Shown piece by piece: positions 27,664-36,453 of a DNA stretch of 64,000 nt (position 1 is the first letter of the stretch; each line of letters opens with the position of its first letter). The notes beneath the pieces were generated by a model. That model was given only the letters and a program-made list of their open reading frames with translations. It searched no databases and had not been told where the DNA came from. The stretch is taken from NCBI RefSeq assembly GCF_001421765.1, contig NZ_LMLA01000001.1:915199-979198 (forward strand), read 5' to 3'. The position numbers and the translations under genes were made by a program. The stretch comes from Sphingomonas sp. Leaf32. Its GTDB lineage: Bacteria > Pseudomonadota > Alphaproteobacteria > Sphingomonadales > Sphingomonadaceae.

Positions 27664-29550
27664 ATGTGCGGGATCGCCGGCCTCTATCACAGCGCGTGCC
27701 CCAAGCCGGTCGATCCGGCGCGGATCGCGGCGATGACCGATGCGCAGGCGCATCGCGGACCTGACGGATCGGGGGTGTGGACCGCGCCGGGCGTGGGGCT
27801 GGGGCATCGCCGGCTGTCGATCATCGACGTGGCGGGCAGCCCGCAGCCGATGGCGTTGCCGGGCGAACAGGTCGTCATCAGCTTCAATGGCGAAATCTAC
27901 AATTTCGCGGAGCTGCGCGCCGAGTTGCAGGCCAAGGGCGCGGCGTTCCGGACGCAGGGCGATACCGAAGTACTGCTCCATGCCTGGGCGGCATGGGGGC
28001 CGGACATGCTGGCGCGGTTGAATGGCATGTTCGCCTTCGCCATCCATGATGCGGGGCGGCAGGCGTTGTTCCTCGCCCGCGACCGGATGGGGGTGAAGCC
28101 GCTCCACTATGTCGAGCTGGGCGACGGGGCGGTGGCGTTCGCGTCGGAGCTGAAAGGGCTACTCGCCCATCCGCTGGTGCGGCGGACGCCCGATGTCGCG
28201 GCGATCGAGGATTACATGGCTTTGGGCTATGTACCCGACGACGCCTGTATCGTCGCGGGGGTGAAGAAGCTGCCCGCCGGCCATTTCCTGCTGATCGAGC
28301 GCGGGCGGGGCGTGCCGCAGCCGGTCCGGTGGTGGGAGATCGACTTTTCGAAGCGTGCGAAGGGCAGCACGCGCGACTTGGCGGCGGAGCTGGTCGAGCG
28401 GATGCGCGAGGGCGTGCGATCACGGATGGTCGCCGACGTGCCGCTGGGCGCGTTCCTGTCGGGCGGGGTCGATTCGTCGGCGGTCGTCGCACTGATGGCG
28501 GAGGCGAGCCGGTCGCCGGTCCAGACCTGCACCATCGGGTTCGAGGAAGCGGGCCATGACGAGCGGGGTCCCGCCGGGCTGGTGGCGCAGCGCTTCGCGA
28601 CCGACCATGCGGTACGGACGGTACGCTCGGACGACTTTGGGCTGATCGACACGCTGGTCGGGGCGTTCGACGAACCCTTTGCCGATGCGTCGGCGCTGGC
28701 GACCTATCAGGTGTGCGCGCTGGCTCGCGAGCGGGTGACGGTGGCGCTGTCGGGCGATGGCGCGGACGAAGCGCTGGCCGGCTATCGCCGGTACAAATTC
28801 CATGCGGCGGAGGAGCGGGTGCGGTCGCTGCTGCCGCCGGGGCTGCGGGAGCCGGTGTTCGGCGCGCTGGGCGATGTCTATCCCAAAGCCGACTGGGCAC
28901 CGCGCCCGTTTCGCGCCAAGACGACGCTCCTGGCGCTCGCGCAGGATGGTGACGAGGCCTATGCGCAGGCGGTGGGGGTGACGACACCGGCGGTGCGGCA
29001 GGGGCTGTACGGGCAGGCGATGGCGCGGCAGTTGGGGAGCTATCGCGGCGAGGAACGCTATGTCGCGGCAATGCGGCAGGCGCCGGGACGCGATGCGCTG
29101 GACCGGGCGCAATATGCCGATTTCCGCCACTGGCTGCCGGGCGATATTCTGACCAAGGTCGACCGGATGAGCATGGCGGTGGCGCTGGAGGCGCGCGAGC
29201 CGTTGCTCGACCACCGGCTGATCGAGTTCTGCGCCACCCTGCCGGCGAAGCTCCGCCTGCGCGGGGGCGAGGGCAAATGGCTGATGAAGAAGGCGCTGGA
29301 GCCGTGGCTGCCGCGCGAAATTCTGTATCGACCGAAAATGGGGTTCGTGACCCCGATCAGCGCATGGTTCCGGGGGGCACTGGCCGACGAGGCGGCGGGA
29401 CTGGCGCGATCACCGGTGCTGGCGACGTGGTTCGACCCCCATGCAATCGAGCGGCTGGCGGCCGATCATCGGTCGGGCAAGGCGGAGCATGGCCGGACCT
29501 TGTGGCAGCTGGTGATGCTGGAGCGTAGCGCCCGGCGGCTGTTCGGCTAG
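27664..29550 (+). CDS. XrtA-associated amidotransferase (asparagine synthase-like)
   Basis: 628 residues. Class II glutamine amidotransferase begins MCGIAGLYHS with nucleophile Cys2, and has RGPDGSGVW, LGHRRLSIID and FNGEIYNF. The synthetase half carries the PP-loop SGGVDSSAV (~266-274). Matches TIGR03108, the last gene of the XrtA block. It probably amidates a sugar acid or amino-acid decoration rather than making free asparagine. The start follows the xrtA stop by one base. A palindromic repeat lies downstream. Confidence 0.88.
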   Translation: MCGIAGLYHSACPKPVDPARIAAMTDAQAHRGPDGSGVWTAPGVGLGHRRLSIIDVAGSPQPMALPGEQVVISFNGEIYNFAELRAELQAKGAAFRTQGDTEVLLHAWAAWGPDMLARLNGMFAFAIHDAGRQALFLARDRMGVKPLHYVELGDGAVAFASELKGLLAHPLVRRTPDVAAIEDYMALGYVPDDACIVAGVKKLPAGHFLLIERGRGVPQPVRWWEIDFSKRAKGSTRDLAAELVERMREGVRSRMVADVPLGAFLSGGVDSSAVVALMAEASRSPVQTCTIGFEEAGHDERGPAGLVAQRFATDHAVRTVRSDDFGLIDTLVGAFDEPFADASALATYQVCALARERVTVALSGDGADEALAGYRRYKFHAAEERVRSLLPPGLREPVFGALGDVYPKADWAPRPFRAKTTLLALAQDGDEAYAQAVGVTTPAVRQGLYGQAMARQLGSYRGEERYVAAMRQAPGRDALDRAQYADFRHWLPGDILTKVDRMSMAVALEAREPLLDHRLIEFCATLPAKLRLRGGEGKWLMKKALEPWLPREILYRPKMGFVTPISAWFRGALADEAAGLARSPVLATWFDPHAIERLAADHRSGKAEHGRTLWQLVMLERSARRLFG

Positions 29551-29619
29551 GCCAAAGTTCACGAAGTTCACACTCGTGCGCTATTTGCGTGTCGTGCGTT
29601 CTCACCCTTCAAAGAAAAA

Positions 29620-29684
29620 ACGTTACCCTGGCGAAGAGGCGGTGCCAGAACCGCAGGAGACTCCAGTCTTCGCCGGGGTAACGT
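29620..29684. repeat. Palindromic repeat at the end of the XrtA cluster
   Basis: Arms ACGTTACCCTGGCGAAGA (29620-29637) and TCTTCGCCGGGGTAACGT (29667-29684) are inverse complements with one mismatch. The 29-nt core contains GCGGTGCCAGAACCGC. It has the look of the 'GTTACCCCGGCGAAG' intergenic palindromes frequent in sphingomonads and sits between convergent genes, so it may double as a terminator. Confidence 0.7.
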
Positions 29685-29712
29685 AATGGGATATGGGTTC
29701 TGTAGGAAAGCC

Positions 29713-30681
29713 CTATCCCCGCTCCCCGATCCATCGGCGGAACAGGTCGGTCCAGACGCGTTGCGGGCTGTCGACCGGCGCGTGCAGCGCCCCCCAGCCA
29801 TGGCCGCCCTTTTCGAACAGATGCGCCTCGACCGGGACCTTCGCCCGGCGGCAGGCAGCTAGCATCTCCAGCGACTGATCGAGCGGAACGACCGGATCGT
29901 CGACCGAATGGGCAAGGAAGACCGGCGGAGTCTGCGGCGTCACCCGCGCCGGGACGTTGTAGCGGCGATAGACGGTCATCGGGCCGTCGGGCTGGCCGGG
30001 CCCACCCCGGTCCATCGCGGCGATGTTCGTGACCGGATAGACGAGACCGCTGAAGGCCGGGCGGGCCGACTGGCGGTCGGCGGCATCGATCGGTCGATAG
30101 ACCGGATCGTCATGGGCGATGGTCAGCGACCCGGCGAGGTGCCCGCCGGCGGAAAAGCCGCAAATGCCGAGCTTTGCCGGATCGATGCCGTAGCGCGCGG
30201 CATTGGCGCGGATCAGCCGCATCGCCCGCTGGGCATCCTGTAGCGGCACATCCTGCCGGTCGTTCCACCCTTCGCCGGGCAGGCGATAGGCGAGCGCGAA
30301 GACGGTGATCCCGGCGGGGTTCAATGCCTTGGCGACGTCGATCCCTTCATTCTCGATCGATACGAAGCCATAGCCGCCACCAGGGATCGACAGGACGGCG
30401 GTGCCGTTGGGCTTTGCCGGGCGGAATACGCCGACCACCGGATCGGACACGCCGCGCAGCCACAATTCTCGCAGGTCGGGCCGTCCGTTCATCGACGGGG
30501 CATAGGTCGGCAGCGTCGTGCGCGCACCGGGGGCGCGGCCGGGCCACAGGCGAAAACGTTCGCGCGGGGGCCAGGGGGTGAGTCGTTCGCCGTCCTGTGC
30601 CGGCAGGGCAGGCTGTGCCGCCGCCTTTGTCGCCACGGGCAATGCCATGGCCGCCCCCAAGATGGTCCGCCGGTCGATCAT
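29713..30681 (-). CDS. Secreted alpha/beta hydrolase (acetyl-esterase-like)
   Basis: 322 residues. The N-terminus MIDRRTILGAAMALPVATKAAAQ is a Tat-type signal (RR at 4-5). The mature enzyme has an oxyanion segment IPGGGYGF (99-106), nucleophile elbow GFSAGGH with Ser177, acid in HSVDDPVVP and base in EKGGHGWG. This resembles BD-FAE/acetyl-xylan esterase-like hydrolases that deacylate polysaccharides. ATG 30681 is preferred over GTG 30690 because GGGAG is ~8 nt upstream of it. Convergent with the XrtA cluster, so a role on the polymer is possible but unproven. Confidence 0.83.
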   Translation of the reverse strand: MIDRRTILGAAMALPVATKAAAQPALPAQDGERLTPWPPRERFRLWPGRAPGARTTLPTYAPSMNGRPDLRELWLRGVSDPVVGVFRPAKPNGTAVLSIPGGGYGFVSIENEGIDVAKALNPAGITVFALAYRLPGEGWNDRQDVPLQDAQRAMRLIRANAARYGIDPAKLGICGFSAGGHLAGSLTIAHDDPVYRPIDAADRQSARPAFSGLVYPVTNIAAMDRGGPGQPDGPMTVYRRYNVPARVTPQTPPVFLAHSVDDPVVPLDQSLEMLAACRRAKVPVEAHLFEKGGHGWGALHAPVDSPQRVWTDLFRRWIGERG

Positions 30682-30830
30682 CCGCTCCACTCCCTGTTGT
30701 TTCGGTCAGCCTAACGTCCGGCCGCGCTTCGGGATAGCCGGCGATCGGCCAAAGCGCTCGACAATCCCCGGCGGGGCGATAGACCTTTGGCCATGTCGGC
30801 GGGGGCCGACCGGATACAGGGGGATTTCGA

Positions 30831-33638
30831 GTGAAGCGTTTCGTCGTGGTGAAAGCGGTCGCGTTGGCGGCGGCGGGGTTGCCGGCGCTTGCCTGGGCGA
30901 GCGAAACGCCGCTCTATCAACCGGCCCCCGCCTGGGTCACTGCGCCGCCCGCCGTACCGGCCGGTCCTGCCGACGAACTGCCGCCGCTGGTGCTGCTCGA
31001 TTTCCAGAAGCGCATCAATGGTGACCGCCTGACCTCCTATGTCCATCAGCGCACCCGGATCGCGAGTGCGGAGATGCTGTCGCAGGCAGCGACGCTGACG
31101 CTGCCCTGGGCGCCGGACAAGGGTGACCTGATCGTCCATGGCCTGACCATCCTGCGCGGCGATCAGCGGATCGATCTGTTGGCCAAGGGGCAGAAGTTCA
31201 CCGTGCTGCGCCGTGAACAGTCGCTGGAACAGCGCGAGCTGACCGGCATCCTGACCGCGACGCTGGCGGTCGAGGGGCTGGAGGTCGGCGACCTGCTCGA
31301 CCTCCGCTTCTCGGTCACCGGGCGCGATCCGGCGCTGGGCGGGCGGGTGCAGGATGTCGTCCCGCTGCCCGCGCTGCCGCTGCGCATCGGGGCCGGCCGG
31401 GTGCGGTATCTGTGGTCGAACGACAGCGCCCCCAAGTACAAGCTGCTGGTCGATGGCGTGGCAGCGACGCCGGTACGCAAGGGCGACATGACCGAATTGA
31501 GCTTCGCGCTGCCCGCGCCCAAGCCCAAGGACATGCCAGACGATTCGCCGGCACGCTATCGCCGTCCGCCGTTGATCGAGGTGGCGAGCTTTACCGACTG
31601 GGCCGATGTGTCGCGGACGTTCGTGCCGCTGTACGGGACCGATGGCCTGATCGCGCCGAACAGTGCGCTGGCGAACGAAGTCGCGGCGATCCAAAAGGCG
31701 GAGGCGACTCCGATCGGTCGGGCGCAGCGCGCGCTGGAGCTGGTGCAGGACAAGATTCGTTATCTCGCGGTCGGGATGGATGGTGGCAACTATGTGCCAC
31801 AAACCCCTGCAAAGACGTGGGAAGTTCGTTACGGCGACTGCAAGGCGAAGACGTTGATGCTGTTGGCGATGCTGCACGCCATGGGGATCGAGGCCGAGCC
31901 GGTCGTCGCCAATGTCGGGCTGGGCGATGCGGTGCCCGAGCGTTTGCCGAGTGCGGCCGCGTTCAACCATGTGTTCGTCCGCGCGACGATCGATGGGCAG
32001 GTGCTGTGGCTGGACGGGACAGGCAGCAATGCGCGCCTGCCCGACATTCGCGATACGCCGGGCGTCGGCTATGTCCTGCCGATCCGGGCGGAGGGTGCCG
32101 CGCCGATCCGGATCGAAACGCATCCTAATGCCCGCGCGATCGCCAGCGTGACGGTCGAGGCGGATGAGAGCGGCGCGGTCGACCTGCCCAGCCCGGTCGA
32201 GGTGACGATGGTGACGCATGGCCAGATGGCGGCGCAGCTGCGCGCGGCGAAGAGCCAGATCGGCCCGAAGGAACAGCGCGAGCTGATCTCCACCATCCTG
32301 CAACAGGCGGTGGGGGAAGGGCAGTTCGCCGATGGAACGATCACGCCCGATCCGGCGACCGGCGACGTCGTGGTGCGCGCAAAAGGGGTCGTCAACACCA
32401 GCTGGAGCGTGGAGGATCGGCGGCGCAAGCGGTCGCTGGGCGGGGCGCTGGGCGAGTGGACCTTTTCTCCCGACCGCAGCCGACCGGACTGGAGCGCGAT
32501 CCCGGTCGCCGCGCCCCCGCCCTTTGGTGTGGAGCGCCATGTGCGGGTGAAGCTGCCCGATGGCGGACGCGGCTTCACGATGGAGGGGACGGCGGACGCC
32601 GACCAGCGCCTGGCCGGCCATGTCGTCAAGCGGACGACCCGGCTGTCGGGCGGGACGCTCAGCATGGACGAACGCTTCGACGCGGCGGGCGTGGAGGTGC
32701 CGGCGGCGCGGATCGCGGTCGAGCGCGACGCGGTGGCGACGGCCAAGGCCAATGTCCCGCGGGTCGTCGCTCCGGTCGACACTCCGCGCCGCTGGACGCT
32801 GGACGCCGTGACCCTGGGCAAGTCGAGTCAGGTGCAGGCGATCCGTGCGATTTATGGCAAGGCGATCGCCGCCGATCCGGACGAGATGAGCGGCTATCAA
32901 AGCCGCGCCGCGTTCGAGGCGGGAATCGGTGACCACCGGGCGGCGCTGGTCGATCTGGACAAGGTCATCGCCAAGGAACCGACGGTCGACCTGTATCTCC
33001 AGCGATCCTACGCCCAGTTCAATCTGGGCGATCCGGCAAAGGCGCTGGCCGATGCCGAACGCGCACGCGCGCTCGATCCGGCGGCGTATAACGCGATCGG
33101 GCAGGTCGTGCAGACGCGGGCGGAAACCGGCGATCTGAAGAGTGCGATGACGCTGCTCGATGAACGGATCGCGCTGGGCGGGGAAACCCGGTCCTCGCTG
33201 CGCCAGATGAAGGCCAGCGTGCTGGGCGAGTTCGGTGATCCGGCGCAATCGGTGGCGTTGTTCGACACGCTGATCGGTGAGAAGCCGGGGTCGCCGACGC
33301 TCCTCAACGGGCGCTGCTGGGCGAAGGGGACCCGCAACGTCATGCTCGATACCGCGCTGAAGGACTGTACCAAGGCGATCGAACTGAGCGACGACACGCT
33401 GGCCGCGCTCGATAGCCGGGCGATGGTCTGGTACCGGATGGGCCGCTATCCCGAGGCGCTGGACGATCTCGACACCGTGCTGGCGGCCAATCCGGACATG
33501 GCCGGCAGCCGCTATCTGCGTGCGGCGATCTACAAGGCAACCAAGCGCGATCCGGAGGCGGCGAGCGACCTCGCGCTGGCGCGGCGGATCTATCCGATGA
33601 TCGACCGGCAATATGCCCGCTATGGGTTCAAGATGTAG
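30831..33638 (+). CDS. DUF3857 / transglutaminase-like / TPR protein
   Basis: 935-residue secreted or periplasmic protein: signal peptide (MKRFVVVKAVALAAAGLPALAWA), DUF3857 domain (~50-270, with ASAEMLSQAATLTLPWAPDK-like strands), transglutaminase-like core with the triad Cys337 (YGDCKAKTLM), His380 (FNHVFV) and Asp395 (LWLDGTG), a linker, then four to five TPR-like helical pairs from ~650 to the end (DLYLQRSYAQFNLGDPAKAL). The triad is intact, so it may be an active peptidase or transglutaminase. Substrate unknown. GTG start at 30831; convergent hairpin downstream at 33781. Confidence 0.85.
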   Translation: MKRFVVVKAVALAAAGLPALAWASETPLYQPAPAWVTAPPAVPAGPADELPPLVLLDFQKRINGDRLTSYVHQRTRIASAEMLSQAATLTLPWAPDKGDLIVHGLTILRGDQRIDLLAKGQKFTVLRREQSLEQRELTGILTATLAVEGLEVGDLLDLRFSVTGRDPALGGRVQDVVPLPALPLRIGAGRVRYLWSNDSAPKYKLLVDGVAATPVRKGDMTELSFALPAPKPKDMPDDSPARYRRPPLIEVASFTDWADVSRTFVPLYGTDGLIAPNSALANEVAAIQKAEATPIGRAQRALELVQDKIRYLAVGMDGGNYVPQTPAKTWEVRYGDCKAKTLMLLAMLHAMGIEAEPVVANVGLGDAVPERLPSAAAFNHVFVRATIDGQVLWLDGTGSNARLPDIRDTPGVGYVLPIRAEGAAPIRIETHPNARAIASVTVEADESGAVDLPSPVEVTMVTHGQMAAQLRAAKSQIGPKEQRELISTILQQAVGEGQFADGTITPDPATGDVVVRAKGVVNTSWSVEDRRRKRSLGGALGEWTFSPDRSRPDWSAIPVAAPPPFGVERHVRVKLPDGGRGFTMEGTADADQRLAGHVVKRTTRLSGGTLSMDERFDAAGVEVPAARIAVERDAVATAKANVPRVVAPVDTPRRWTLDAVTLGKSSQVQAIRAIYGKAIAADPDEMSGYQSRAAFEAGIGDHRAALVDLDKVIAKEPTVDLYLQRSYAQFNLGDPAKALADAERARALDPAAYNAIGQVVQTRAETGDLKSAMTLLDERIALGGETRSSLRQMKASVLGEFGDPAQSVALFDTLIGEKPGSPTLLNGRCWAKGTRNVMLDTALKDCTKAIELSDDTLAALDSRAMVWYRMGRYPEALDDLDTVLAANPDMAGSRYLRAAIYKATKRDPEAASDLALARRIYPMIDRQYARYGFKM

Positions 33639-33715
33639 GGGCGGCGTTCGACGATCCGTACCCCGGCCTTCGCGGAGGTACGGGGCGGATGTGGCTCCGG
33701 GCGGAAGAAGAAACG

Positions 33716-33741
33716 GGACCCCGGATCAGGTCCGGGGTGAC
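33716..33741. repeat. Fragment of the CCCCGGATCAGGTCCGGGG palindrome family
   Basis: GGGACCCCGGATCAGGTCCG followed by GGGTGA, an arm of the same family as the repeats at 525 and 37824. Just upstream, 33655-33687 forms another small inverted repeat (CCGTACC...GGTACGG). Both are in the spacer between convergent genes. Confidence 0.55.
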
Positions 33742-33780
33742 GGGCCGAAGGGAAGGTGGGGCCGGTGACCTGCCCAGACA

Positions 33781-33810
33781 AAACGGCGGGGGATCGCTCC
33801 CCCGCCGTTT
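33781..33810. terminator. Bidirectional hairpin terminator
   Basis: AAACGGCGGGGG / CCCCCGCCGTTT, a 12-13 bp perfect stem with a short ATCGCT loop. On the minus strand it continues TTTTGT, giving a T tract for the deoxyhypusine-synthase-like gene that ends 24 nt away. On the plus strand TTTCC follows, serving the 935-residue protein gene. Confidence 0.82.
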
Positions 33811-33834
33811 CCTGTTTCGACGATGTGCCGACGA

Positions 33835-34887
33835 TCAGTCGAACATCTTGCCGAAGGCGCGCTTCGCACGGTTCTTCCACGCGCCGCGATGATAGGCGTC
33901 CGACGCCAGCAGCGGCATGACCGAGCCGGCTTCGGCGAAGACCATCTGTTCGAGCGCGGTGTCGACCTTGCCCCAGCTCGCCGCTTCCTTCAGCGTCGAG
34001 GACGAACAGGCGCCGTCACGCACGTCGGCGACGGTGATCTGCACGGCGTATTTGTGCATCTCGACATCGTCGTGACCGAGGATTTCGGCGCAGACGACGG
34101 TGTCCTGGATGAAGTTCTTCGGCACGCCGCCGCCGATCATCAGCAGGCCGGTGGTGCCCGCCTTGATCTTGATATCGGTCAGTTCGCGGAAGTCGGCGAT
34201 GGCGTCGAGCACCATGTAAGGCTTGCCTTCCTTTGCGCGGTCGACCTGGTGCTTGACCAGACCGAAGCCGGCCGAGCTGTCGACGAACGCCGGGCAGAAG
34301 ATCGGCACGTCATGCTCGTACGCCAGCTTGACGAGGCTGTTTTCCTTCTTGCCGTGCTCCGACAGATATTTGCCCATCTCGCGGATGAAGGCGCGCGACG
34401 AATAGGCCTTCGGCTCGAGCGAATTGGCGATCTCACCGATGGTGTGGTCGCAATCCTGCAGCTGTTCTTCGTCGATATAGGTGTCGTAGATGCGGTCGAT
34501 GTAGAGCGAACGCAGCACGTTGTCGTCGGGGATTTCCAGCGCCTGATAGTGCTTGTGGCCCAGCCCTTCGAAGAAATCCATGTCGACGATCGACGCGCCG
34601 GTCGCGACCACGCCGTCGATCATGTTCGAGCGCAGCAGTTCGGCATAGAGGTCCATGCAGCCGCCGGCCGAGGTCGAACCCGCGATCACGAGGAAGATCG
34701 AGCAGTCCTTGTCCTCCAGCATCTGGTTGTAGATGCGGGTGGCGCGCGCGAGGTCGCGGCTGGTGAAGCTCATCTTGCCCATGGCGTCGATGATCGGGCG
34801 GGCGTCGAACTTGGTGATGTCGACATGCTCGACGGTGGTCGAAAGCAGTTCGGCCTTGCGGGTGTCGTTGATCGTCGTGTCGGTCAT
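33835..34887 (-). CDS. Deoxyhypusine synthase-family protein (probable polyamine synthase)
   Basis: 350 residues matching the DHS fold: VIAGSTSAGGCMDLYAELLR (NAD site), DMDFFEGLGHKHY, FVDSSAGFGLVKHQ, and near the C-terminus KEAASWGKVD, where Lys307 aligns with the catalytic lysine of deoxyhypusine synthase (SWGK). Bacteria lack eIF5A, so these homologues are thought to use free polyamines, e.g. making homospermidine or a related product. The next gene on the same strand is a PLP decarboxylase yielding putrescine or cadaverine, consistent with a two-step polyamine pathway. ATG 34887. Confidence 0.88.
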   Translation of the reverse strand: MTDTTINDTRKAELLSTTVEHVDITKFDARPIIDAMGKMSFTSRDLARATRIYNQMLEDKDCSIFLVIAGSTSAGGCMDLYAELLRSNMIDGVVATGASIVDMDFFEGLGHKHYQALEIPDDNVLRSLYIDRIYDTYIDEEQLQDCDHTIGEIANSLEPKAYSSRAFIREMGKYLSEHGKKENSLVKLAYEHDVPIFCPAFVDSSAGFGLVKHQVDRAKEGKPYMVLDAIADFRELTDIKIKAGTTGLLMIGGGVPKNFIQDTVVCAEILGHDDVEMHKYAVQITVADVRDGACSSSTLKEAASWGKVDTALEQMVFAEAGSVMPLLASDAYHRGAWKNRAKRAFGKMFD

Positions 34888-34948
34888 GATGGTCCCATCA
34901 TCATCGATAAGCCGTCGTCGTTATGGGGACGCGGAAACCCGGTTTGGC

Positions 34949-35055
34949 CTCCTGCCCACAGGTGCGGGAGGAGCCGATGGCGGTCGCATAGCGGCAAAGC
35001 CATGCAAAGCCCACCCCCGGCCCCTCCCGCATCGCTGCGGGAAGGGGGAGGTGGT
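34949..35055. repeat. Diverged CCTCCC/GGGAGG palindromic element
   Basis: Two hairpins flank a short core: CCTCCTGCCCACAGGTGCGG+GAGG on the left and CCCCTCCCGCATCGCTGCGG+GAAGGGGG (about 35025-35052) on the right. It resembles the elements at 9495, 43625 and 45181 in layout (paired mini-hairpins in a gap between genes) but the arm sequences differ, so family membership is uncertain. Confidence 0.45.
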
Positions 35056-35072
35056 CGGTTAATGGAGGCTGG

Positions 35073-36314
35073 TTACAGCTTGACGACGTTGTTCGACACG
35101 AACGCCGGAACGGGATCGAGTTCGACGTACATCGACTCCATCGGTTCGTCGTCGGTCAGCACGGTTTCGCCATTGCCGAAGCCGTTGAACGCGGTGCGCA
35201 TGGCCGAGCCATAGGCACCGAGCATTCCGATTTCAAAATAATCGCCGCTGCGGGTATCGGCCGGAAGCGGGAACGGACCCTTCATCTGGTCGATATCGTC
35301 GCAGGTCGGACCCCAGAAGCTGAAGTCCATGTCGCGGGCGTCCGACTCAGGCTGCCGCAGCAGCTGCACCGGATATTTCCAGCCAATATGCGCCGCATCG
35401 AACAGCGAGCCATAAGCACCGTCGTTGATGAACAGCTCGGCCCCGCGGCGATGCTCGACGCGGACGACGACCGAAGCATATTCGGCGCACAACGCCCGGC
35501 CCGGCTCCGCCCACAGTTCGGCCGAATAGCTGACCGGCAGGCTTTCGAACGCGCGGTGGATGGTTTCGAAGAAACGCTCCAGCGGCGGCGGGGTCATGCC
35601 GGGATAGCGCGACGGGAAGCCGCCGCCGACATCGATCACGTCGACGGTGACGCCTGCGTCGACGATGGCGGCGCGGACGCGCTCCATCGCATTGCTATAG
35701 GCGTCGGGCGACATGGTCTGGCTGCCGACATGGAAGCAGATGCCCAGCGCGTCGGCGACCTGGCGGGTCGCCATCAGCAGTTCCCTGGCGTCCGCGTGGC
35801 CCACGCCGAACTTCGATCCGAGCGACAGCTTCGCATATTCCGACGACACCCGCATCCGGACACACAGCGTCAGGTCGGTCGCGCCATCGGTCGCGGCGAC
35901 GATCTTGTGCAGTTCGTCCATGCTGTCGAGCGAGAAGGTACGCACGCCATGCTCGAAATAGGCTTCGGCAATCGCCTCCGGCGCCTTGATCGGGTGCATG
36001 AAGTGGCAGGTCGCGTCCGGCAGCGTCGCCTTCACCAGACGAACCTCGCCGATCGACGCGGTGTCGTAGTGGACGATGCCGTTGTCCCACAGGACATGCA
36101 GCAGGTCGGGCGACGGATTCGCCTTCACCGCATACATCGAGCGCCCCGGAAACTTCTCCACGAAGAATCGGGCGGCGCGCGCGGCGGCGTGCGGGCGAAC
36201 GAGCGTGACCGGTTCGACCGGTCGGCGCTCTGCAATGTCGATCCCGCGCTCGAAGGAGGAGCTACGGGCGATAAAGGGGGCAGCTAGCCCCAGCGCGCTA
36301 TAGTGCTTGGCCAA
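35073..36314 (-). CDS. Ornithine/lysine decarboxylase, fold type III
   Basis: 413-residue PLP enzyme like eukaryotic ODC. Lys64 in MYAVKANPSPD is the Schiff-base lysine; HVGSQ, DVGGGFPSRYPG, AEPGRALCAEY and the C-terminal WGPTCDDIDQM with the active-site Cys are all present. It makes putrescine (or cadaverine) for the DHS-like enzyme downstream. Start choice: GGAGG (minus strand, ~36322) sits 9 nt before a TTG at 36314; an ATG ten codons upstream (36344) has no ribosome site, so TTG is preferred though not certain. Divergent from the dehydratase gene. Confidence 0.87.
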   Translation of the reverse strand: MAKHYSALGLAAPFIARSSSFERGIDIAERRPVEPVTLVRPHAAARAARFFVEKFPGRSMYAVKANPSPDLLHVLWDNGIVHYDTASIGEVRLVKATLPDATCHFMHPIKAPEAIAEAYFEHGVRTFSLDSMDELHKIVAATDGATDLTLCVRMRVSSEYAKLSLGSKFGVGHADARELLMATRQVADALGICFHVGSQTMSPDAYSNAMERVRAAIVDAGVTVDVIDVGGGFPSRYPGMTPPPLERFFETIHRAFESLPVSYSAELWAEPGRALCAEYASVVVRVEHRRGAELFINDGAYGSLFDAAHIGWKYPVQLLRQPESDARDMDFSFWGPTCDDIDQMKGPFPLPADTRSGDYFEIGMLGAYGSAMRTAFNGFGNGETVLTDDEPMESMYVELDPVPAFVSNNVVKL

Positions 36315-36453
36315 TTCAAGGGACCTCCAATTGCCTTTCGGCATACGGTGACAAAAGCTGCCTTGCGGTTGGAAGTCCCATGGGGCAGCGGAGGCGCGAT
36401 CTATGACCCACAAACCTTGATGTAAAGTGTTTGTGCGGCGGAAAGTGCAATTT

